A stretch of DNA of 64,000 bases from an uncultured Bacteroides sp. (lineage in GTDB: Bacteria; Bacteroidota; Bacteroidia; Bacteroidales; Bacteroidaceae), in assembly GCF_910586915.1 (NCBI RefSeq), contig NZ_CAJULN010000013.1:20369-84368 (forward strand). The letters run 5' to 3'. Below, in pieces: positions 26,370-34,946 of this stretch. The number at the start of each line of letters is the position of its first letter. Position 1 is the first letter of the stretch. Made by a program: the position numbers and the translations under genes. The notes beneath the pieces are model-generated. The model saw nothing but the letters and a program-made list of their open reading frames with translations, was not told the DNA's origin and did not search any database.

Positions 26370-26455
26370 TTTTTATTTATTACCGCTTGCGGACAAACGT
26401 TTTAATTAAAGTGCCCCAAAAGCGGTTGATGTAGCATGATGCAATGTGCGCAAAC

Positions 26456-26613
26456 TTGTGCTCTATTTGTGCATAGATAAGTACTATTTGCTGATATATA
26501 GCAGTTTATCTTGTGCTTTATTTCTCTTTTCTGTTCTTTGAATGAGCGTTTCCATTTTGACGTAATTTTGTCACTACTGCGGAATCTTCTTAGTACTAAA
26601 AGTTTTTAATTTG
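26456..26613 (+). promoter_or_regulatory. operator/promoter region of the susC operon
   Basis: TTGTGCTCTATTTG (26456-26469) is repeated 55 bp on as TTGTGCTTTATTT (26511-26523). TTTTGTCAC follows 55 bp later (26566-26574) and TTAATTTG 40 bp after that (26606-26613). The last three motifs recur at identical spacing before the first GH92 gene (34790-34892). TTAATTTG resembles a -7 box without a -33 partner, as expected for an activator-dependent promoter. The HTCS is the likely binder; this is inference. Confidence 0.65.
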
Positions 26614-26678
26614 CCGCATCTATAAGAATTTTATGGATAAATGATAACCTTAGTATTAATTAAAAAAAACAAAGTAAC

Positions 26679-29600
26679 ATGAATTTGTTTGAGATGGAAA
26701 AACATCACACAAAGACATTGTGGCTATTGGCATTACTGCTAACATTCAGTACAGTAGTGTGGGCGCAAGGTACTCCCGTAACAGGGCGTGTGTCTGATGA
26801 AAAAGGAGAATTGCTCATTGGAGTGAGCGTTCAGGAAAAAGGTACTGCAAACGGTACCATAACAGATACTAATGGTCAGTATAATCTGAAACTGACAGGT
26901 AGTAATCCCATTCTTATCGTATCCTATATAGGGTATAAATCACAGGAAGTGAAAGTTGGCAAACAGAAAGTGTTGGACATCATTCTTGCCGAAGATGTAT
27001 CGTCACTGGACGAAGTAGTGGTTGTGGCTTACGGACATCAGCGTAAAGTATCGGTAGTAGGTGCGCAGTCGTCCATGAAAATAGAAGATATAAAGATGCC
27101 GACGGCCAATTTGTCTTCTGCCATTGCCGGACGTCTGCCGGGTGTGGTAGCCGTGCAACGCTCGGGAGAACCGGGACATGACGATTCCGACCTTTGGATT
27201 CGTGGTATTTCCACGCTGGCAGGACAGAACTCCAAACCGCTGGTATTGGTAGATGGTGTGGAACGTAGTTTCAACAATATCGACCCTGAAGACATTGAGT
27301 CGTTTACGGTATTGAAAGACGCTTCTGCTACAGCCGTATATGGAGTACGCGGTGCCAATGGCGTCATTCTCATCAAGACCAAACCGGGTAAGGTGGGCAA
27401 GCCGCAATTCTCTGTAGACTACTATGAAGGTTTCGTTACATTGACAAAGAAACCCGAAATGGCAGATGCCTTTACCTATATGGATGCTGCCAATGAAGCC
27501 TATATGGATACCAGAGGCAGTATGTTGTATTCTCCTCAATACATTGAAGCCACGAAGAAAGCGCATGGATTACTGCCGAATGATAATCCGCTGATGTTCA
27601 ACTCATACTTGTATCCGAACGTTGACTGGATGAACGAATTGTTCAACGACTGGGGACATAATCGCCGTGTCAATGTAAGCGTGCGCGGCGGTGTGCCCAA
27701 TGCCACTTACTACGTTTCATTGAGCTATTATAATGAAAAAGGTCTGACACGTACCGCCGAAATGGAGAACTATGATGCCAACATCCGTTACGACCGTTAC
27801 AATTATACAGCCAATTTGAACCTGAAGCCGACAGAAACTACTACCATCGATTTGGGCTTCAATGGTTTCCTTTCTATGGGCAACTATCCGCAGCAATCTA
27901 CCGGCGACCTGTTCGCCTCGGCTATGGAGATTAATCCGGTCTACTTGCCGTTGATGATGCCCGACGGTTCCATACCGGGTATCTCTACCAATGGCGACCT
28001 CCGTAACCCGTATGCCGATTTGACCCGCCGTGGTTACAAAAACGAAGCAAGAAATCAGTTGAACTCCAATATCCGTTTGACGCAAGACCTCGGCTTCTGG
28101 AAGTGGAGTAAAGGGTTTACCGCCTCTGCCATGTTGGCTTTCGACGTGCACAACAGCCGCGACCTGAAGTATAACAAGCGCGAAGATACTTACAATTTTG
28201 CCGGAACAAAAGACGAAAACGGGCTGTGGAATGACGATGTTTTTGATGCCGACGGCAATTACCGCTATGCACTGACCTATACAGGACATAAGGACCTTGC
28301 ATTCGAACAAGGCGCTTCCGACTCCAGAAGTACTTACTTTGAAGCCTCTTTAAATTACGACCGTTCGTTCGGTTTGCACCGGGTAGGTGGTCTTTTGCTT
28401 TATAATCAGAAGATTTACCGTTCAAGCGCTGGCGATTTGATTGGTTCTTTACCCTATAAGCAACAAGGTTTGGCCGCCCGTGCCACTTATTCCTGGAACG
28501 ACCGTTACTTCTTCGAAGCAAACCTCGGATATAACGGTTCCGAAAACTTCAGTCCGGAAAAGCGTTTCGGATTCTTCCCCGCATTTGGTCTTGGCTGGGC
28601 CATTTCTAATGAATCTTGGTGGGAATCTTTGCAAAAAACAGTTTCTTATTTTAAAGTACGCTATACAGACGGTTTAGTTGGTACGGATGCCGTAACAGGA
28701 CGGCGCTTTATGTACTTAGACCAAATGGCAAGTGTAGGTGGTTATCGTTTTGGCGACCAGAATAACGCTGTCGGTGGCTGGGGATTTAGCAAGTACGGAG
28801 CCAATGTAGGCTGGTCTACTTCGCGCAAGCAAGACTTGGGTGTCGACTTGAAGTTTTTCAAAGACAATCTTTCGCTGACATTGGATATCTTTAAGGAACA
28901 TCGTAAAGACATCTTTATTACCAGACGTGTTATTCCTGATTATTCCGGATTCGTAGAAATGCCTTATGCCAACTTGGGAGTAGTAGACAACAAAGGATTT
29001 GAAGCTACGTTGGAATATACACAACAACTCGGCAAGAAATGTTTCCTGACCGTTCGGGGCAACTTCTCATGGAATGAAGACGAAATTGTAGAGAACGATG
29101 ATCCCCGCGTGCAGTATCCGTGGATGGAAAAGAGAGGAACGAACGTCAACGGACGCTGGGGATGGATTGCCGAAGGACTATTCACCAGCGAAGAAGAAAT
29201 CATGGACCACGCCAAGCAGTTTGGCGAAGGATATCCGGGACAGATATCGAAAGTCGGCGATATCAAATACAAGGACTTAAACGGTGACGGAGTTATCGAC
29301 GACTATGATAAATGTCTGATAGGCCAGGGCGACGTGCCTAAGATTTATTATGGTTTCGGTGCAGATTTGCAAGTAGGTGATTTCTCTATCGGTGCACTCT
29401 TTGCCGGAAATGCCCAAGCCGACCGTTGCTTGGGAGGTAACGCCTTGTATCCTTTTAACGATGGTTCGGGTATTACCAACCTGTATGCAAACATTACCGA
29501 CAGATGGTCGGCCGACAATCCGACCAATGAGGATGTATTCTATCCTCGTTTGCATCATGGAAACAATGCGAACCAGAATAATATGAAAACCAGCACATGG

Positions 29601-29831
29601 TGGCAGAAAGATGTAAGTTTCCTGCGTCTGAAACAGTTGACTGTCGCTTACCAGCTCCCGAAGAAGTTGATTAACCGGACATTCCTGAAGAGTGCGCGTA
29701 TTTATGTGATGGGTACCAACCTGTTGACATTCTCCAAGTTCAAATTGTGGGACCCGGAGTTGAACACCAACAACGGTACTGCTTACCCCAACGTGCGTAC
29801 TTATTCAATGGGTGTGAATGTGAGTTTTTAA
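26679..29831 (+). CDS. SusC-like TonB-dependent outer-membrane transporter
   Basis: The 1050-residue outer-membrane importer of oligosaccharides has a signal peptide (about 1-29, ending VVWAQG), a carboxypeptidase-regulatory-like domain (VTGRVSDEKGELLIGVSV), a TonB box (LDEVVVVAYG), the plug domain with YGVRGANGVILIKTK, and a 22-strand barrel ending in a SusC-type NVSF. There is no STN domain, in line with HTCS rather than sigma/anti-sigma control. A second ATG at 26694 is an alternative start. It is paired with the susD gene 24 nt downstream, and the whole is predicted to import mannose-rich glycans trimmed at the surface. Confidence 0.95.
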   Translation: MNLFEMEKHHTKTLWLLALLLTFSTVVWAQGTPVTGRVSDEKGELLIGVSVQEKGTANGTITDTNGQYNLKLTGSNPILIVSYIGYKSQEVKVGKQKVLDIILAEDVSSLDEVVVVAYGHQRKVSVVGAQSSMKIEDIKMPTANLSSAIAGRLPGVVAVQRSGEPGHDDSDLWIRGISTLAGQNSKPLVLVDGVERSFNNIDPEDIESFTVLKDASATAVYGVRGANGVILIKTKPGKVGKPQFSVDYYEGFVTLTKKPEMADAFTYMDAANEAYMDTRGSMLYSPQYIEATKKAHGLLPNDNPLMFNSYLYPNVDWMNELFNDWGHNRRVNVSVRGGVPNATYYVSLSYYNEKGLTRTAEMENYDANIRYDRYNYTANLNLKPTETTTIDLGFNGFLSMGNYPQQSTGDLFASAMEINPVYLPLMMPDGSIPGISTNGDLRNPYADLTRRGYKNEARNQLNSNIRLTQDLGFWKWSKGFTASAMLAFDVHNSRDLKYNKREDTYNFAGTKDENGLWNDDVFDADGNYRYALTYTGHKDLAFEQGASDSRSTYFEASLNYDRSFGLHRVGGLLLYNQKIYRSSAGDLIGSLPYKQQGLAARATYSWNDRYFFEANLGYNGSENFSPEKRFGFFPAFGLGWAISNESWWESLQKTVSYFKVRYTDGLVGTDAVTGRRFMYLDQMASVGGYRFGDQNNAVGGWGFSKYGANVGWSTSRKQDLGVDLKFFKDNLSLTLDIFKEHRKDIFITRRVIPDYSGFVEMPYANLGVVDNKGFEATLEYTQQLGKKCFLTVRGNFSWNEDEIVENDDPRVQYPWMEKRGTNVNGRWGWIAEGLFTSEEEIMDHAKQFGEGYPGQISKVGDIKYKDLNGDGVIDDYDKCLIGQGDVPKIYYGFGADLQVGDFSIGALFAGNAQADRCLGGNALYPFNDGSGITNLYANITDRWSADNPTNEDVFYPRLHHGNNANQNNMKTSTWWQKDVSFLRLKQLTVAYQLPKKLINRTFLKSARIYVMGTNLLTFSKFKLWDPELNTNNGTAYPNVRTYSMGVNVSF

Positions 29832-29855
29832 TAATAATCAGTTAGCAAGAAGGAT

Positions 29856-31820
29856 ATGAAAAATATATTTAAAATAGGAACTTTGGCACTGTGTTTGGCA
29901 GTCGGACTTAGTTCGTGCAATGATTTCTTCGATGCAATCCCCGGTGAACAATATGACCTGGAGGATACGTTTACCAATCGCTCGAAGACAGAACAGTTTT
30001 TGAATAACGTATATAATTATGTGCCCGACGAAACATTGGAACGTTCTGCAAGGAATACAATGTCGGGAATTTGGACAACCGGTTCGTTGGAATGCAAACT
30101 TTCATGGGACGGAAATAACGGTAGCGAATGGGCTTCCGGAGCTACCTATGCAGGTTCCTCATGGATTAATTTCTGGTACATCGAATATTATAAAGGAATC
30201 TCTCGCGCCAGTACGTTTATCATGAATGTAGACCGTTGTCTGGAGGCTTCGGCCGCACAACGCAAACAGTGGAAAGCACAAGCCAGAGCTTTGCGCGCTT
30301 TCTATTACTTCATGATTTTCCGTTCCTACGGTCCGTTTGTTATTTTGGGTGAAGAACCGATTTCATTGGATATTTCTACTGCTGACCTTCTGAAAGAGCG
30401 CAATACGGTAGACGAATGTGTGGATTTTATGGTGAAGGAATTTGACGATGCGGCAAGTGAACTTCCTGATAGATACGACGGCTCCAACCTGGGACGTATA
30501 GACAGAGCTGCGTGTAAAGCTTTCAAAGCGAAAATGCTGTTGTATGCGGCAAGTCCGTTATTCAATTGCAATGCCGATTATGCCTCCATCGTTAATCCGG
30601 AAAGCGGTAAGCAACTCTTCCCGCAAGATAAATCGCAGGAACAAGCGAAATGGGAAGCTGCACGCAGTGCTTACAAAGAATTCTTTGATGAATACGGCAA
30701 CACCTTCTCTTTATATATGGAGAAAACAGCCGAAGGAAAGATTGATTTCTATGAATCTTATAGAAAAGTGACATCGGGAGTTTTGTACGGTACGGAAAAC
30801 AAAGAGCAGATTTTCATTCGCTTGGCCGACCATGATTACCGAGCTTACGAAACCACTCCTTTTCATAAAGGCTACGATGATAATAGCGGTGCTTTGAGAG
30901 GCGGTCTCGGATTTGGTGTACCCCAGGAAATGGTAGACTTGTACTTTATGAAAGATGGCCGACGGATTGTTGACGACGAGAATTATAAAGAATATGAGGG
31001 TGTGCCTTCCAATGAACATCTGGGATGGCCGAATGACTATAATGACGAAGTAGTTCCCTCCAGAACCTATTTCAAGAGCAATTCGAATCAGACTTTGAAA
31101 CAATGGGCTAATCGCGAACCGCGTTTTTATACAAACATTACATTCAATGGTTCTACTTGGTTGAAGACAGATACTCCGCGTGAGAAAATAACTACAGAAT
31201 TGACGTTTAACGGTAATTCCGGTTATGCTCATGCCAATTGGGATACTCCCTACACAGGCTATGGTATGCGTAAAATGGCTCCTAAAGAGGGACGTAGCGG
31301 TGCCAACAGACATTGTGCGACTTTGCTTCGTCTGGCTGATATGTATTTGGGATATGCTGAAACACTGAGCGCTTGCGGCCAACGTGATGAAGCGATTGAG
31401 TATGTAAATAAGATACGGGCCCGTGCCGGTATTCCCGGATATGGCGCAGCAGGCACCACGGACGATAATGGATTTGAATGCATTCCTTATGAAGATACAC
31501 GCGACGGAGTAGACAAGCGTATTCATCGCGAACGTTTGGTTGAGTTGATGTTCGAATGGAATCATTTCTTTGATGTACGCCGTTGGAAAGTAGCCGATAT
31601 GCCCGTAGGCGATGATTGGATTTATCCCAAATATCACAGAGGCGGAGAAGGCGGCCCCATTCATGGTATGGCTTTCCGTTCGGATGCTCCTGCATTTTTT
31701 GAAAAGGTAGTAGTGGAAACACGTACATTCTTGCCTAAACATTACCTCTTCCCGATTCCCGACGAAGATGTACGCCGTAATCCGAAGATGGTACAAAATT
31801 TAGGATGGACAACGGAGTAA
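29856..31820 (+). CDS. SusD-like surface glycan-binding lipoprotein
   Basis: The 654-residue RagB/SusD-family lipoprotein has an SPII signal with Cys21 (VGLSSC), the N-terminal SusD TPR-like scaffold (FLNNVYNYVPDE, KAQARALRAFYYFMIFRSYG) and the typical ending FPIPDEDVRRNPKMVQNLGW. It forms the lid of the SusC transporter and binds glycan at the cell surface. Cotranscribed with susC and the calpain-like lipoprotein gene. Confidence 0.95.
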   Translation: MKNIFKIGTLALCLAVGLSSCNDFFDAIPGEQYDLEDTFTNRSKTEQFLNNVYNYVPDETLERSARNTMSGIWTTGSLECKLSWDGNNGSEWASGATYAGSSWINFWYIEYYKGISRASTFIMNVDRCLEASAAQRKQWKAQARALRAFYYFMIFRSYGPFVILGEEPISLDISTADLLKERNTVDECVDFMVKEFDDAASELPDRYDGSNLGRIDRAACKAFKAKMLLYAASPLFNCNADYASIVNPESGKQLFPQDKSQEQAKWEAARSAYKEFFDEYGNTFSLYMEKTAEGKIDFYESYRKVTSGVLYGTENKEQIFIRLADHDYRAYETTPFHKGYDDNSGALRGGLGFGVPQEMVDLYFMKDGRRIVDDENYKEYEGVPSNEHLGWPNDYNDEVVPSRTYFKSNSNQTLKQWANREPRFYTNITFNGSTWLKTDTPREKITTELTFNGNSGYAHANWDTPYTGYGMRKMAPKEGRSGANRHCATLLRLADMYLGYAETLSACGQRDEAIEYVNKIRARAGIPGYGAAGTTDDNGFECIPYEDTRDGVDKRIHRERLVELMFEWNHFFDVRRWKVADMPVGDDWIYPKYHRGGEGGPIHGMAFRSDAPAFFEKVVVETRTFLPKHYLFPIPDEDVRRNPKMVQNLGWTTE

Positions 31821-31877
31821 TATACTCCGGATGTCCGGTTTGTGAACGAACGAAAGAATTTAATGAGAAGAAAAACA

Positions 31878-33407
31878 ATGAATATATCTCAAATAAGATG
31901 TAGAGAAGTAGATGCAGTGAAAAGAATCATTTTTCTTTTAGTACTGCTGATTCCTTTTGGTCTGGCAGGATGTTCGTCTGACGATGATGGCGGAAATGAC
32001 AACGGAGAAGAACCGAACGAAGATGCTCCGGTTTCTTATGTGCTTGGTTCGGGCAACGCGAATATGCCCTCCAGTGGTACAATTATAGCGCAATATGCCG
32101 ATGCTCCCGCCGGTTCGGAAATCAGACGTTTGGTAGACGATAATGCTGACACGAAGTATGTCACTCATCACAGTAGCTTCAACATCACTTGGAATGGAAA
32201 CAGCAGTAAGGCCGTCACTTCCTATTCGTTGACTTCGGCTGCCGATACTCCCGAAATGGACCCGAAAGCCTGGACACTCTACGGCTCTAATGATAATACT
32301 ACGTGGACAGAACTGGACGCGCAGGCAAACCAGCTTTTTACAGCGAGAAAAGAAGAGAAAAGTTATGAAGTGGATAATGCTACTTCCTATCGTTACTATA
32401 GACTTTCTGTTGAAGCGAACAATGGAGGTACTGCCACGCAGATAGCCGAATGGAAACTGGTGGCAGTGCGTTCATACACGGAGAATATCAACGACTTGAT
32501 TTCCAGCAAAGGTTCCAGTACGTTTAGTGCGATTACTCCGATGGGCAGACAGCACGAGAATGACCGTGAAGCTACTGCTGCCGATTTGGAATGGCTTGCC
32601 GACCCGGCGGAAGAACCGGAAGCCTTCGGCGACAACGGCTCTAAGATGGCGTGGAATACGTTTAATGTCGTTTCCATCTATCCCAACAATGGTATGCCGG
32701 CCCTGTCGGACGTCAACCAACGCTGGATAGGCGACTGTTGTCTTTGTGCCGTCTGTGCTTCGATGGCTTATCTTTATCCCCGTTTCATCAAGCATATTAT
32801 CAAGGATAACCAAGATAAGACTTACACGGTTACGATGTACGACCCGAAAGGAAAGCAGATATCAGTCGGTGTGGGCGGTGATTATTTCGTTGGCAACAGT
32901 GGCGACTTAGGTGCTTTGGGAGGACGCAACAAGGAGGTCACCTGGGCTACGATTCTTGAGAAAGCAGTAGTAAAATGGCATCAGGTGTACAAAGGTACTT
33001 CCAATATCAACGGTATTGGTACGGAATACGTTGCCGCCATTTTTACTGGTAATGGAGAAAGTTACGGCTTCGGTGCAGGTGCCTTAGTGTCCGACGATTT
33101 GAAGCGTGCGGTAGAAGTATCGCTCAAACAGGGACGGATGGTCATCGGCGGCTTTTTGAGAAGTGACGAGCCGGTAGATGAAAACTGGGTGTCGACCAGT
33201 GGACACGCTTTCACGTTTATTCTCCCCGATGATGATTCGCATCTGTTCAAAATGCGTAATCCCTGGGGTGGCAAAACCGACGGAGTGATGAAAGTGAAGG
33301 ACGACAACCGTATTCCACCGATGATCGATTTGCGTATCTGCGTGCCCGGTGCTGCCAAAAACTATGGTGTTGGTCCCGACTTGGGAGGATATATACCGAA
33401 TTTTTAA
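31878..33407 (+). CDS. lipoprotein with discoidin-like and calpain-type cysteine protease domains
   Basis: From ATG 31878 the protein has 509 residues and an SPII signal with Cys32 (PFGLAGC). GTG at 31917 would give the most compact signal peptide; 31863 is another ATG. Residues about 60-190 resemble an F5/8 type C (discoidin) fold (YSLTSA, WTLYGSNDNTTWTELD, YRYYRLSVEA). The C-terminal half has a calpain (family C2) triad: QRWIGDCC with C287, GHAFTFIL with H443, RNPWGG with N461. It is probably a surface endopeptidase anchored to glycoprotein substrate. A paralogue, frameshifted, lies at 62199-63723. The calpain assignment rests on the three motifs and their order. Confidence 0.82.
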   Translation: MNISQIRCREVDAVKRIIFLLVLLIPFGLAGCSSDDDGGNDNGEEPNEDAPVSYVLGSGNANMPSSGTIIAQYADAPAGSEIRRLVDDNADTKYVTHHSSFNITWNGNSSKAVTSYSLTSAADTPEMDPKAWTLYGSNDNTTWTELDAQANQLFTARKEEKSYEVDNATSYRYYRLSVEANNGGTATQIAEWKLVAVRSYTENINDLISSKGSSTFSAITPMGRQHENDREATAADLEWLADPAEEPEAFGDNGSKMAWNTFNVVSIYPNNGMPALSDVNQRWIGDCCLCAVCASMAYLYPRFIKHIIKDNQDKTYTVTMYDPKGKQISVGVGGDYFVGNSGDLGALGGRNKEVTWATILEKAVVKWHQVYKGTSNINGIGTEYVAAIFTGNGESYGFGAGALVSDDLKRAVEVSLKQGRMVIGGFLRSDEPVDENWVSTSGHAFTFILPDDDSHLFKMRNPWGGKTDGVMKVKDDNRIPPMIDLRICVPGAAKNYGVGPDLGGYIPNF

Positions 33408-33433
33408 TTTCAACTATTAGAAGAAAAAGTATA

Positions 33434-34663
33434 ATGAAAAAAATAACTTATATACTGATGTCTTTGTGCTGCCTGGCGTTGTATAGTTGCGGCATGACAG
33501 AACCCTGGAAAGATTGGGAAAATGAAGGAAACTTGGGCGAGGATCGTCTGCGCCCTTCGGAAGTGAAAAGAGTGCTGTGCGGAGCGGATGGATGGAAGAT
33601 GACTTATGAAGACGTCACTTTCTACTTCCGGTTCGGTGAGGAAGGAACGGCAGATTCCGACTCGGATGAGAAAATATTGGAAAATTCTGTAAAGACTGAC
33701 TATAAACTGGATTTTCAAGGGGGAGAAATCGTGTTGCTTACTCTGTCAAACGGGGGGATGATGCGCTATCTGAGCGATAATCAGGAAAGCACGTTTGTCA
33801 TTACCGGTTATTCGGATACGCAAATCACTGCCAAAGGACAGACCTATGGAAAACCGATGACTTTGGTTACAGTCACCGATGCGGAGATGAAGCAGGCAAA
33901 AGATAAAAAAGAACAGTTTATAATAGCCCAAAACAAGAAACAGGCGATTGAAAAACTGAAGTCGGAATTGGGCAACGGCGAACTTCGCAGTGCAAACAAT
34001 GCATTCTATGCACACTATTCAATTGCCTGCAACGATGATGTGTGGAAGATTAAGATTTCACATCTGGACGGCAAAGTGTTGAAGCATACCGAGTATGCGA
34101 TGACATTGACTACTTCCGATGATGTAAAGGCTGTATTGGATATTGAAGGATTGACGGTAAACGGCGAGGCGGTCAAAGCGATTTATTTCGATTATGCTAC
34201 AAGCGGCCTGACAACGGATAATCCGGCTGTGAAGGTAACTTTGAACAAGAGTTCGGACATTGTAGACCGATATAACTCTTCTTGGAAAACACACATCGTC
34301 GACCGCGATTATATCTGTGATAAGTTTGCCGGAATGCCTGCTCAGGTGGAATTTGACGACCGTTCTCCCCGACATATTGTAGTTTGTCCGGGTTCAAATG
34401 ATTCGGGACAGTGGCATTACATCTTCTTTATTTTGCAGGCAACGGCAGATGTACAGGCTGGTCGTGTGCATTTTGAAGACAGAGGGGTGGAATATCTCTT
34501 TGGAAATTATGGGGATGATGCCGGATTGGTAAGGCAAATAGAAGCGGTTGATAATTTCTTGAATTTCAATTACGCACAAAGCGGTTTCTGGATGCTTGAG
34601 GATGGAGAATATCTCTATGCCCTTAGCACCGATTCCGATGAGTGGTTCAGAATGAAACAATAA
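33434..34663 (+). CDS. DUF4302-like surface lipoprotein
   Basis: The 409-residue protein has an SPII signal with Cys19 (ALYSC). The mature part is rich in beta-strand patterns and contains a GADGWKMTYEDVTFYFRF segment typical of Bacteroidetes DUF4302-type proteins. No enzyme motif is seen. As the last gene of the susC operon (26 nt after the calpain-like gene) it fills the place of an accessory surface glycan- or glycoprotein-binding protein. A hairpin terminator follows. Confidence 0.75.
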   Translation: MKKITYILMSLCCLALYSCGMTEPWKDWENEGNLGEDRLRPSEVKRVLCGADGWKMTYEDVTFYFRFGEEGTADSDSDEKILENSVKTDYKLDFQGGEIVLLTLSNGGMMRYLSDNQESTFVITGYSDTQITAKGQTYGKPMTLVTVTDAEMKQAKDKKEQFIIAQNKKQAIEKLKSELGNGELRSANNAFYAHYSIACNDDVWKIKISHLDGKVLKHTEYAMTLTTSDDVKAVLDIEGLTVNGEAVKAIYFDYATSGLTTDNPAVKVTLNKSSDIVDRYNSSWKTHIVDRDYICDKFAGMPAQVEFDDRSPRHIVVCPGSNDSGQWHYIFFILQATADVQAGRVHFEDRGVEYLFGNYGDDAGLVRQIEAVDNFLNFNYAQSGFWMLEDGEYLYALSTDSDEWFRMKQ

Positions 34664-34679
34664 CGACCCGTTAAAATCG

Positions 34680-34722
34680 AGCAAGAAAGATAGCAGTTTT
34701 TTTACTTGCTTTCTTTCTTGCT
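34680..34722 (+). terminator. hairpin after the susC operon
   Basis: AGCAAGAAAG (34680-34689) pairs with CTTTCTTGCT (34713-34722); the long loop contains a T7 run and further pairing. It lies 17 nt past the DUF4302-like stop and separates the susC operon from the GH92 operon. Confidence 0.55.
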
Positions 34723-34789
34723 TCTGTTTCTTATTTGTACGCTGTTTCTCTCTTGCTGTTTTTAATTGATTGATTGTTAAAAGAATAAT

Positions 34790-34892
34790 TTGTGCTCTAT
34801 TTGACTTGTAGTTCTCTACTCTGACATTTTTGTCCGGGTGTGCTTTTTGTCACGCCAGAGTATATTTCCTAATTTAATATTGCGTTAATTTG
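34790..34892 (+). promoter_or_regulatory. operator/promoter region of the GH92 operon
   Basis: TTGTGCTCTATTTG (34790-34803) is identical to the 14-mer at 26456. TTTTGTCAC follows at 34845-34853 and TTAATTTG at 34885-34892, with start-to-start distances of 55 and 40 bp, exactly as before susC. The sequence between is much less similar, so the motifs and spacing are what is conserved. Probable binding site of the HTCS for coordinated expression. Confidence 0.65.
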
Positions 34893-34946
34893 TCATGCGA
34901 ATAACAATACTCGCTAATCTAATATTAATAGTTTAATTCTTATATC

